From Patescibacteria group bacterium (GTDB lineage: Bacteria; Patescibacteriota; Microgenomatia; Levybacterales; UBA12049): a stretch of 9,382 nucleotides of DNA. The notes under the pieces are model-generated. The model was given only the letters and a program-made list of their open reading frames with translations, was not told where the DNA came from and ran no database searches. Each line of letters begins with the position of its first letter. Position 1 is the stretch's first letter. The stretch is from assembly GCA_018900295.1 (NCBI GenBank), contig JAHIGH010000043.1, forward strand, positions 1-9,382. The letters run 5' to 3'. This document shows positions 4,066-9,382 of the stretch, piece after piece. The translations under genes were made by a program, and so were the position numbers.

Positions 4066-6195
4066 TTAGTGTTTTCCTTTGCTCTGGTCGTAAGAAAGCT
4101 GGATTTCATCCGCGGAAAGCGCGCGGTTGTAGATGCGGACTTCGTCGATGGAGCCGTTGAAAAGTTGACCGCCACAATCACTTCTGGCATCTGCTCCAAT
4201 GCACGCAATATCACTTCCAGAGGTAGGTGCTCCGATTGAAGATGTATCCACTAAAACACCATTAATATAAAACATTCTATTGGTTACATTCCATACAGTA
4301 ATAAGATTACTCCAAACACCGACATTAAGAGTATAAGTATACAATGATGATATTTCTGGCGTCCATTTTCTAAAATTTATCTTATTTACGCCCGCCTGAT
4401 CTATATATTCAAATTTCCATCCGAATGCTTCGCTGGCTGGGGCAGTCCCAACAAAAGTCATATAACCATTTATGCCAGGTTGTGTTGATAATTTAACCCA
4501 AACACTTACAGTCCCAGAAGTACCGTTGTAATTACCTGTGGTTGGCAACTGAACATAATCATCCACACCATCAAAGGTCGTGCCTGTGGTTCCAATCACC
4601 GCGCCGTTCACCGCTGTGCCGTTGTTGGAATATGGCGTGCGGTCCGTGAGGACGGTCGCGGATTTGGTGTAAGTTGAATTCATCGGCATATCCAGGACCA
4701 GGCCTTTTTGCAAATTTCCGGCGGAAAATTTGGGACGGTATGCGTTGTATTGCGCGAGAATTTCCTCCGCGGAAAGCGCGCGGTTGTAGATGCGGACTTC
4801 GTCGATGGAGCCGGAGAAATAACTATAAGCAGTAAGAATGTATCCCCAACCGATATTCATCTGATGGCTTGAGCCTGTATTCAAATTTCCACTTACTGCC
4901 GCAGAATTCACCATCACATTATTAAGATATAATTTTTGCTCCCCACTTTTATAAGTAAATACTGCGTGATTCCACGCATCAGCAACTGCCGTGCCTCCTG
5001 CTATTGTATACCCAACACCACCGACCCAGAATTCAGTAAATATATTTCCATTACTACGTAGAGAAAAGTCATTTTCAGAAGCGGGAGCAAGGGTATTCCA
5101 TCTACCAATTATTGTTCCATCATGCAATGAATTTGGTTTAAACCATGCCTCTAATGTAACAGACGAATTTGATAAACTCGTTTTCTGACCCACATCCACA
5201 TAATCGCTCGTTCCATTGAAAGTCATCGCGCGATCCGCCTGGCCCATATGGTCGGTGGTGAAGCCGGCGGCGTTGGCTGATGTGCCGTGATTGCTGAAAG
5301 CCGATTTGTCCGTGAATCTTTTGGTGGCGGGGTTGTAACTCTCGCTGTCCAGATTCCAGTGTCCGACGAGACCCTTTTCTCCGGTTCCCGCGGAGAATTT
5401 GGGACGGTAGAAATCATAACTCATCTTTACCTCCTCCGCGGAAAGCGCGCGGTTATAGATGCGGACTTCGTCGATGGAGCCGGAGAATGGCTTTGTTGTC
5501 CTTCCGCCTATCACCCAGTCAGCGGAGACTTGAGTAAAATTTGACATACTGGCAACCGTTGCGATTTGAACTCCGTTTCGATATATCTTCATATAATTTC
5601 CTGAGTTTGATGCCTGAAAAACGTAATGACCCCAAACACCTGCCCAGCTTGATTGAAAAGTTGCAGATAAAGATACAAACGGTTTGCCAAATTGCCAAAT
5701 AATCGAGCCATCCCACGGAAAATGGACAGTAACTCGACTGCTTGCTTGGGGTTCAAGAGGAACAAAAGTAAAACCATCATGTTGCCCAGTTGCTATAGCG
5801 GGTTTAATCCAAGCTTCAATAGTAATTTCGCTGGTTGGCATTTTATTTCCAAAACCGCTGATATTAACATAATCATCGGTGCCGTTGAAAGTCATCGCCC
5901 TGTCCGCCTGGCCGGTGTGGTCGGTGGTGAAGGTGGCGGCGTTGGAGGATGTGCCGTGATTGCTGAAGGCGCTCTTGTCCGTAAACCTTTTGGTGGCGGG
6001 GTTGTAGCTTTCGCTGTCAAGATTCCAGTGGCCGACGAGGCCTTTGGTAAGTGACCCGCCTGTGGTTCCGGAATTTCCGCTACTTCCGGTACTAAGTCCG
6101 GCCATAGCGTAAAGACGGCTGATTGAATACGCCAGGGCGGCTAAGATGATGAGGGATAGGAGGATGGTTGTGATGAGTTTTTTTGTGAGCTTCAT
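4066..6195 (-). CDS. Exported surface protein with three LamG (concanavalin A-like) domains
   Basis: A 709-aa protein. Residues 1-32 form a signal peptide or membrane anchor (KK, then a hydrophobic run LITTILLSLIILAALAYS, with AMA-G at 30-33 as a possible cleavage site), followed by a Ser/Gly/Thr linker. Three LamG-like jelly-roll domains follow at about 51-269, 274-492 and 497-709. Each opens KGLV and closes with GSIDEVRIYNRALSA(E/D)E; the first two also share KGLVGHWNLDSES, ending YRPKFSAG. LamG domains usually bind glycans or proteins, so a role in cell-surface attachment is inferred. Only the third domain contains Cys (665 and 674). The ATG overlaps the preceding four-helix-suffix gene by 4 nt. 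GC content is visibly higher than in the neighbouring ATPase genes. The repeated ends are close at the DNA level, which points to recent duplication or gene conversion. Confidence 0.9.
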   Translation of the reverse strand: MKLTKKLITTILLSLIILAALAYSISRLYAMAGLSTGSSGNSGTTGGSLTKGLVGHWNLDSESYNPATKRFTDKSAFSNHGTSSNAATFTTDHTGQADRAMTFNGTDDYVNISGFGNKMPTSEITIEAWIKPAIATGQHDGFTFVPLEPQASSRVTVHFPWDGSIIWQFGKPFVSLSATFQSSWAGVWGHYVFQASNSGNYMKIYRNGVQIATVASMSNFTQVSADWVIGGRTTKPFSGSIDEVRIYNRALSAEEVKMSYDFYRPKFSAGTGEKGLVGHWNLDSESYNPATKRFTDKSAFSNHGTSANAAGFTTDHMGQADRAMTFNGTSDYVDVGQKTSLSNSSVTLEAWFKPNSLHDGTIIGRWNTLAPASENDFSLRSNGNIFTEFWVGGVGYTIAGGTAVADAWNHAVFTYKSGEQKLYLNNVMVNSAAVSGNLNTGSSHQMNIGWGYILTAYSYFSGSIDEVRIYNRALSAEEILAQYNAYRPKFSAGNLQKGLVLDMPMNSTYTKSATVLTDRTPYSNNGTAVNGAVIGTTGTTFDGVDDYVQLPTTGNYNGTSGTVSVWVKLSTQPGINGYMTFVGTAPASEAFGWKFEYIDQAGVNKINFRKWTPEISSLYTYTLNVGVWSNLITVWNVTNRMFYINGVLVDTSSIGAPTSGSDIACIGADARSDCGGQLFNGSIDEVRIYNRALSADEIQLSYDQSKGKH
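4105..5481 (-). repeat. Three DNA copies of the LamG domain end
   Basis: The segment encoding GSIDEVRIYNRALSA(E/D)E occurs at 4105-4155, 4762-4812 and 5431-5481 with only a few base changes, although domain centres have diverged. The domain starts at 5194-5376 and 5863-6045 are also close copies, 669 bp apart. Remnants of the same end lie at 1296-1410 and 2615-2677. Confidence 0.8.
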
Positions 6196-6755
6196 AAATG
6201 GTTATTTTTTCTATATTCTACGCGTTTTCTATAAAGTTCTTCCGTAAGCCCGCCCTCTTTCATATGCTTCTCTTTCAAAGAAATAATTAATTTATCAATC
6301 AGATAATTGGCTTGATTGATAAGAGTGATCATCAAATTGACCGCTTTTTCGGGGTCTTTTGGGAGATTGGGGAAATTAGGGGAATCAGGGAGGGTCGGCG
6401 TCGCTTTAATAATCTCCCAGATATTCCCTATTTCCCTTATCTCTCTTATCACTTTCTCCTTCGGCCAAATCGCCAAACCATTCTGCCGCGCGAAAGCGTG
6501 GTAATCTTTCAGCAGCTCCTCCAAGCTCCCCCGCGCCACTCCGCTCAATTTGATATATCCCTTCATTCCTTCCTGCTGGTTTCCCTCCAAAATATTCTGC
6601 ATTCCGCTTCGCGCCGCCTGCGTCATCTGATCGCGCGTGCGTGAAAACTTGCTGATGTTGACATCGCAAAATTCCACCGTTAAATCATAAACCGGCACCG
6701 CGATTTTATAAGCCAGTAAATATTCATACCCCGCTTTTTTCTTTTCTATATTCAT
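6192..6755 (-). CDS. Four-helix-bundle protein with suffix domain, coupled to the LamG gene
   Basis: From the ATG at 6753-6755 the protein is 187 aa. The first part is S23-like: YEYLLAYKIAVPVYDLTVEF (10-29), RTRDQMTQAARSGMQNILEG (39-58), SGVARGSLEELLKDYHAF (71-88). The C-terminus EGGLTEELYRKRVEYR (167-182) fits the four helix bundle suffix proteins known from CPR genomes. The loop before the last helix is built from xxI then xxP tripeptides (TLP DSP NFP NLP KDP, 121-135). The stop TGA and the LamG ATG share the ATGA overlap at 6192-6195, so the two are co-translated. Function is unknown. A TTG at 6773 would add six residues, but the ATG is preferred and has GGAG 10 nt upstream. A TTGCAA-N16-TATACT promoter-like sequence also precedes it, but the -10 ends 1 nt from the ATG, too close to serve this start. 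Confidence 0.85.
   Translation of the reverse strand: MNIEKKKAGYEYLLAYKIAVPVYDLTVEFCDVNISKFSRTRDQMTQAARSGMQNILEGNQQEGMKGYIKLSGVARGSLEELLKDYHAFARQNGLAIWPKEKVIREIREIGNIWEIIKATPTLPDSPNFPNLPKDPEKAVNLMITLINQANYLIDKLIISLKEKHMKEGGLTEELYRKRVEYRKNNHL
6361..6450. repeat. 9-bp minisatellite inside the four-helix-suffix gene
   Basis: GGGAGATTG GGGAAATTA GGGGAATCA GGGAGGGTC (6361-6396) are four consecutive 9-bp units encoding xxP tripeptides. A second run of degenerate 9-bp units (about 6412-6450) encodes IRE-IRE-IGN-IWE. Because the unit is three codons, copy-number changes would keep the frame and only alter loop or helix length. Confidence 0.65.
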
Positions 6756-6804
6756 AAGTATACCACTCCGCAAGCATTTTGCAAAAATTCAGAGAAGTAG
6801 ATTG

Positions 6805-8034
6805 TTACAAATAAAACCACGGCAAAGCAATTATATTTTCCGCCAGCTTTTCTTTTCTTTCGCCCATTGTTATCACATATCCGCGCTTTGCGATTTTTTC
6901 ATAATCAGACAAAAAGATTTTCAGTCCTTTAATTTCCGACAAAGCGACAAATTTTGAAGCCTTTATTTCAATCGGAATCACGGTATTTCCCAAATCAATA
7001 ATGCAATCAACTTCAGCTCCGCCGGATGTCCTCCAAAAATAGACTTTGTAATTTTTATTCAATATTCTTATTCTTCTGATTATCTCCAATATCACCGCGT
7101 GTTCAAATAACGTGCCTTTCTGCGCGTTAATAGCATTCTCATCCAAAGGAAGCCGTGCGAGGGAATTGCGGACTCCGACGTCAAAAAAATAATACCGCGG
7201 AGAGGAAAGTATTCTTTTGCGGGAATTTTTAAGATAAGGATCAACTCTTTCCATCACCAAAGTATCTTCCAGCACACGATAGAATTCTTTGATTGACGGC
7301 TGGCTTACCCCCGATTCGTTTGATAATTTGGTAAGGTTGGGGCTTGTTCCCGATTCCGCCGCCGCCAGCTCCAAAAATCTTGAAAACGCCCCGATTTTTC
7401 GGCTCAACGCTTCGGCTCTTATTTCTTCCTCCAGATAAATTTCCGCGTAAGATTTGAGGAAGTCCCGCCTATCCTCTTTTGGCAACATGACTATTCCGGG
7501 AAGCGATCCGAATATCAAGGAATCCTCAAAAGAATAATTTATTTTTTTATTGATATTTTTTATCGCTAAATCAGCGATGGATCCTTTTTCAAGCAGTCCC
7601 AGCTCGCCCCATAAAAGCGGATCAAGATAAAAGCGCTTAATTCTTCCGGGCAGAAGATTGATCCCGCTTCGCTTAAGCTTTCGCGCCGAAGATCCGGTTA
7701 AAACAAACGAGGCTTCTTTTTTGTCAATCAGAAATTGCGCCGAATCAAAAACTTCCGGCGCTTTTTGCGCTTCATCAACAAAAATAACGGGCTTTCCGCC
7801 AAAAGCCTCTGCCTGGCGTATTATTTTTGACGGATCCGCTTCAATTTCCTGGCGCGTTGACGGATTTTGTAAAAAATATTCAATTTTATTTTTGACATTT
7901 TTCAATATATTCTGAACCAGAGTGGTTTTTCCGACTTGACGGGGTCCAAGAATAAGACAGGAATATCTTTTGGCTACTAAACGGTTTATTTTCGTATTTA
8001 AATATCTTAACAATGGTTTATTTTTACCTTGCAT
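6805..8034 (-). CDS. AAA-family ATPase with C-terminal DUF4143 domain (ATPase 2)
   Basis: A 409-aa protein of the same family as ATPase 1 but clearly diverged. Walker A is GPRQVGKTT (30-38), Walker B VIFVDE (83-88), and a TGSS sensor strand follows (113-116) with LLPGRIKRFYLDPL. A winged-helix-like segment lies at about 234-252 (LTKLSNESGVSQPSIKEFY). The DUF4143 end has PYLKNSRKRI, YYFFDVGVRN, FWRTSGGAEVDCII (333-346) and VIPIEIKA (352-359), with E311, D343, E356 and K358 as the PD-(D/E)XK-like set. All motifs are intact. Its biological task is not known. It has its own near-consensus promoter and leaderless start. Forty-nine bp separate its stop from the four-helix-suffix ATG, so read-through into the LamG operon is possible. 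There is no antitoxin-like partner next to it. Confidence 0.88.
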   Translation of the reverse strand: MQGKNKPLLRYLNTKINRLVAKRYSCLILGPRQVGKTTLVQNILKNVKNKIEYFLQNPSTRQEIEADPSKIIRQAEAFGGKPVIFVDEAQKAPEVFDSAQFLIDKKEASFVLTGSSARKLKRSGINLLPGRIKRFYLDPLLWGELGLLEKGSIADLAIKNINKKINYSFEDSLIFGSLPGIVMLPKEDRRDFLKSYAEIYLEEEIRAEALSRKIGAFSRFLELAAAESGTSPNLTKLSNESGVSQPSIKEFYRVLEDTLVMERVDPYLKNSRKRILSSPRYYFFDVGVRNSLARLPLDENAINAQKGTLFEHAVILEIIRRIRILNKNYKVYFWRTSGGAEVDCIIDLGNTVIPIEIKASKFVALSEIKGLKIFLSDYEKIAKRGYVITMGERKEKLAENIIALPWFYL

Positions 8035-8069
8035 ATATAAAGTATAGTTTGTATTTATAGGATTGTCAA
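8035..8069 (-). promoter_or_regulatory. Near-consensus promoter of ATPase 2, leaderless
   Basis: On the minus strand TTGACA (-35, 8064-8069), a 17-bp spacer and TATACT (-10, 8041-8046) are followed by 6 nt (TTATAT) and the ATG. This is the best promoter in the window. The predicted transcription start coincides with the A of the start codon. The 190-bp inverted-repeat element begins 11 bp upstream of the -35 box. Confidence 0.78.
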
Positions 8070-8079
8070 ATGGGGTACG

Positions 8080-8269
8080 CGTAAGTGCTCACTGGGCATA
8101 GTTTCCCAATGCAACAAAATCCCTCCTAGCCTCCCTTTAATAAAGGGAGGGATTCCCTCCTTCGCTAAAGCTACGTTAGGGGCAGGCCCTCCTTTACTAA
8201 AGGAGGGTTAGGGTGGATTTTTCCAGGCATGAACTATTAAATTGATGGTACCCCTAGTGAGCAATTACG
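8080..8269. mobile_element. 190-bp element with terminal inverted repeats (MITE-like)
   Basis: The left end CGTAAGTGCTCACT (8080-8093) and the reverse complement of the right end AGTGAGCAATTACG (8256-8269) match at 13 of 14 positions. Inside are two GC-rich palindromes, CTCCCTTTAATAAAGGGAG (8131-8149) and CCCTCCTTTACTAAAGGAGGG (8187-8207), and a TTCGCTAAAGCTACG..GGGGCAGG copy (8161-8186). The left 55 bp recur at 118-172. It encodes nothing. It looks like a non-autonomous element moved by an enzyme not present here; target-site duplications are not obvious. Confidence 0.62.
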
Positions 8270-8300
8270 GTTACGCTTTACAAAAATCTCCTAATAAAGG

Positions 8301-8506
8301 AGGCCAATTTTAATTAATGATCCACCCCGTACATACTTACCTCGTGTCGGAGGCTTACAGCCTCGCGCCCACGAGGGGCGCATTACGGGGCAGGCCAATT
8401 TTAATTAATGATCCACCCCACAATTGCTTACCTCCTCCCGAGGTCTACGTCCTCGCGTCGGAGGGGCGCAATAGCGGGGCAAGCCAATTTAATTTACAAT
8501 CCACCA
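8301..8506. repeat. ~91-bp tandem repeats containing the 3' end of the fibre gene
   Basis: The 28-bp motif AGGCCAATTTTAATTAATG-ATCCACCCC occurs at 8301-8328 and again exactly at 8392-8419, and a diverged copy at 8481-8506 is the actual end of the fibre gene. Between them lie 63- and 61-bp spacers that align to each other (CTTACCTC...GCGCA.TA.CGGGGCA) and each fold into a nested hairpin. On the minus strand each 28-mer reads TGG ATC ATT AAT TAA (W-I-I-N-stop), paralleling the gene's own TGG ATT GTA AAT TAA (W-I-V-N-stop). Confidence 0.75.
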
Positions 8507-9382
8507 GTTGAATTTGACATTTTGGCTGACGGGCGTGACAGTTTCTACTTTGAATGAATTACCAGCTGTTTGAGAGGTGACTGAGAGAGGCACGGTGATC
8601 TTGGTTTTGGGTGTAAGGAAAATTCTGGATTTGGCGGTTACGGTTGTTGTTTCGATTACTGCGCTGCTGCTACCGACCGGTATTGTGCCTTCGCCCAAGG
8701 AAGCAGAGAGAGTATCTGTTGTGTCGATATTTATTTTTTTGGCGGTGATTTCGCCTTGGGTTGTGATATTTCCTTTGGTATCTATCGCGATTTTTCCGTT
8801 CAGGATGTCCAGGCCGTTGAGGCCGTCCGATTGAAGTTTCAATGGGCCGGAGAGGGTGTTGATGGAGGCGCAAGAAATCCCCTCTAACTCCCCTTTATCA
8901 AGGGGAGAACATGAATCGAGGCCGGTGATGGAGAGGAGGCCGATATTGAGATTGCCGGTGATGCCGACATCTGCGAGAAGTGTGCGGCCGGTGACCGCGA
9001 GCGTGCCGGAGACGGTGGCGTCGTGGACGTCCAGTTGCTCGAGCGCAAGTTGCAAACCTGCTGATTGGCTGGCAGTCAGAGATGTGAAGAGAGGCGATTC
9101 AAGAATATTTTTCAGCATAGCCGTGTCTGAGGCGGTGGAGATGAGTTGAGAGTTGAAAGTTGAAAGTTGATCCCACTTCGCTAAAGCTTCGCGGGACAGG
9201 GAGTCGACTTGAGACCGGAGGGTTGAAAGCTGAGTCTCCGTTGAAGCGAGGCGGGCCGCGTCAGACGCGGCTGCGGCGCTGTCGGTTGCGTTGAGAACAG
9301 TCCAGACAGTTGCGGCGCTGTCGGTCGCTTGTTGTTCGAGCGTATCTACGCGGAGGGCGAGATTGGAAATAATATCTCCTGA
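8489..9382 (-). CDS. Fibre-like surface protein, C-terminal 297 residues (5' end outside window)
   Basis: The minus-strand frame is open from the window edge to the TAA at 8489-8491. An internal ATG at 9118 is not the true start, because the 88 codons before it continue the same protein. Residues 1-110 are Ala/Ser/Gln-rich with heptad Leu spacing (LALRVDTLEQQATDSAA, then QLSTLRSQVDSLS), a likely coiled-coil stalk. Residues 120-195 are repetitive beta-type sequence (SGTLAVTG..GITGNLNIGLLSITG) like phage-tail-fibre or autotransporter stalks. The last ~90 residues (KGNITTQGEITAKKINIDT..KSRIFLTPKTK..FNWWIVN) form a conserved C-terminal domain I associate with CPR surface proteins. Two palindromic elements lie inside in frame (residues 63-71 and about 157-170). 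Function is likely adhesive; the N-terminus, with any signal or anchor, is not visible. Confidence 0.8.
   Translation of the reverse strand, partial: SGDIISNLALRVDTLEQQATDSAATVWTVLNATDSAAAASDAARLASTETQLSTLRSQVDSLSREALAKWDQLSTFNSQLISTASDTAMLKNILESPLFTSLTASQSAGLQLALEQLDVHDATVSGTLAVTGRTLLADVGITGNLNIGLLSITGLDSCSPLDKGELEGISCASINTLSGPLKLQSDGLNGLDILNGKIAIDTKGNITTQGEITAKKINIDTTDTLSASLGEGTIPVGSSSAVIETTTVTAKSRIFLTPKTKITVPLSVTSQTAGNSFKVETVTPVSQNVKFNWWIVN
8877..8909 (-). repeat. Palindromic repeat inserted in frame in the fibre gene
   Basis: CTCCCCTT-TATC-AAGGGGAG (8888-8907) is a perfect 8-bp stem with a 4-nt loop and belongs to the same family as the intergenic palindromes at 166-185 and 8131-8149. 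Read in the gene's frame it gives CSPLDKGELEGI, unlike the Thr/Gly/Leu beta-repeat around it. Element ends are estimated from the shared AAATCCCCTCTAACTCCCC pattern. Confidence 0.7.
9144..9170. repeat. 7-bp tandem repeat in the fibre coding region
   Basis: AGTTGAG AGTTGAA AGTTGAA AGTTGA: four units, the last lacking one base. The unit is not a multiple of three, so gain or loss of one copy would shift the reading frame of everything downstream, that is, the C-terminal two thirds of the part seen here. The encoded residues are LSTFNSQL. Confidence 0.7.
9171..9199 (-). repeat. TTCGCTAAAGCTTCG palindromic repeat, in frame in the fibre gene
   Basis: The plus strand reads CCCACTTCGCTAAAGC then TTCGCGGGACAGG, an imperfect inverted repeat of the family seen at 8157-8185 and 1359-1389. 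In frame it encodes SLSREALAKWD inside the coiled-coil stalk. It immediately adjoins the 7-bp tandem repeat. Confidence 0.65.

Noticed and set aside
2185..6755. Diversity-generating retroelement, suggested by S23/Avd-like helical proteins
   Set aside because: No reverse transcriptase and no template/variable repeat pair with adenine-specific differences is seen; LamG repeat differences are not confined to A positions.
6756..6773. TTG start for the four-helix-suffix gene
   Set aside because: The six extra residues do not resemble the family N-terminus, and a normal ATG with GGAG upstream follows.
8301..8506. CRISPR array or integron attC array
   Set aside because: Only two full units plus a diverged end, spacers are homologous to one another rather than unique, no cas genes or integrase present; the hairpins do not show a recognisable attC R-box pattern.
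8317..8511. Plus-strand 64-codon open frame
   Set aside because: It consists entirely of the tandem repeat units and runs into the end of the fibre gene on the other strand; no promoter or ribosome-binding site.
8489..9118. Fibre gene starting at the ATG at 9118
   Set aside because: The frame stays open for 88 more codons to the window edge with continuous coiled-coil character, so this Met is internal.

Overview
Kind of organism (inference): the window looks like a Candidate Phyla Radiation / Patescibacteria (Parcubacteria-like) chromosome. All nine genes are on the minus strand and intergenic DNA is AT-rich. The gene families fit that group: LamG surface proteins ending each domain in a DEVRIYNRALSAEE motif, a fibre-like protein ending FNWWIVN, S23-type four-helix-bundle proteins, AAA/DUF4143 ATPases and small toxin-antitoxin pairs. 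Intergenic DNA is full of short GC-rich palindromes (CCTCCTTT..AAAGGAGG and TTCGCTAAAGCTTCG types). TGA is used as a stop and every visible Trp is TGG, which argues against the recoded (TGA=Gly) CPR lineages. No rRNA, tRNA, transposase or CRISPR array was found.

Layout: 1-413 is a palindrome-rich spacer with no gene. 414-885 holds a HicB/HicA toxin-antitoxin pair with overlapping genes. 886-1424 has no intact gene; it holds AT-rich repeats, a 98-bp hairpin element and a LamG 3'-end remnant split by a 31-bp palindromic insert. 1425-1928 holds a second toxin-antitoxin pair (RelE/ParE-like toxin plus small antitoxin). 1947-2184 is an AT-rich repeat spacer. 2185-2562 is a four-helix-bundle gene bounded by inverted AT-rich repeats. 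2615-2677 is a second LamG tail remnant abutting the 3' end of ATPase 1 (2676-3932). 4066-6195 is a 709-aa, three-domain LamG surface protein, overlapped by 4 nt by a four-helix-bundle suffix protein (6192-6755). 6805-8034 is ATPase 2. 8035-8488 is gene-free: a strong promoter, a 190-bp element with terminal inverted repeats, and ~91-bp tandem repeats carrying copies of the neighbouring gene's stop-codon region. 8489-9382 is the C-terminal 297 residues of a fibre-like surface protein whose start lies beyond the window.

How it fits together (inference): the region is an accessory, surface-protein and mobile-gene island. Three copies of the LamG 3' tail, two of them scars beside a toxin-antitoxin pair or an ATPase, suggest that small accessory genes repeatedly replaced LamG bodies. 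Short palindromes have entered coding DNA three times, twice in frame. Four promoters place the -10 box only 6-8 nt from the ATG, implying leaderless mRNAs. Repeats of 7 bp (fibre gene) and 9 bp (four-helix suffix gene) could make surface-linked genes length- or phase-variable.
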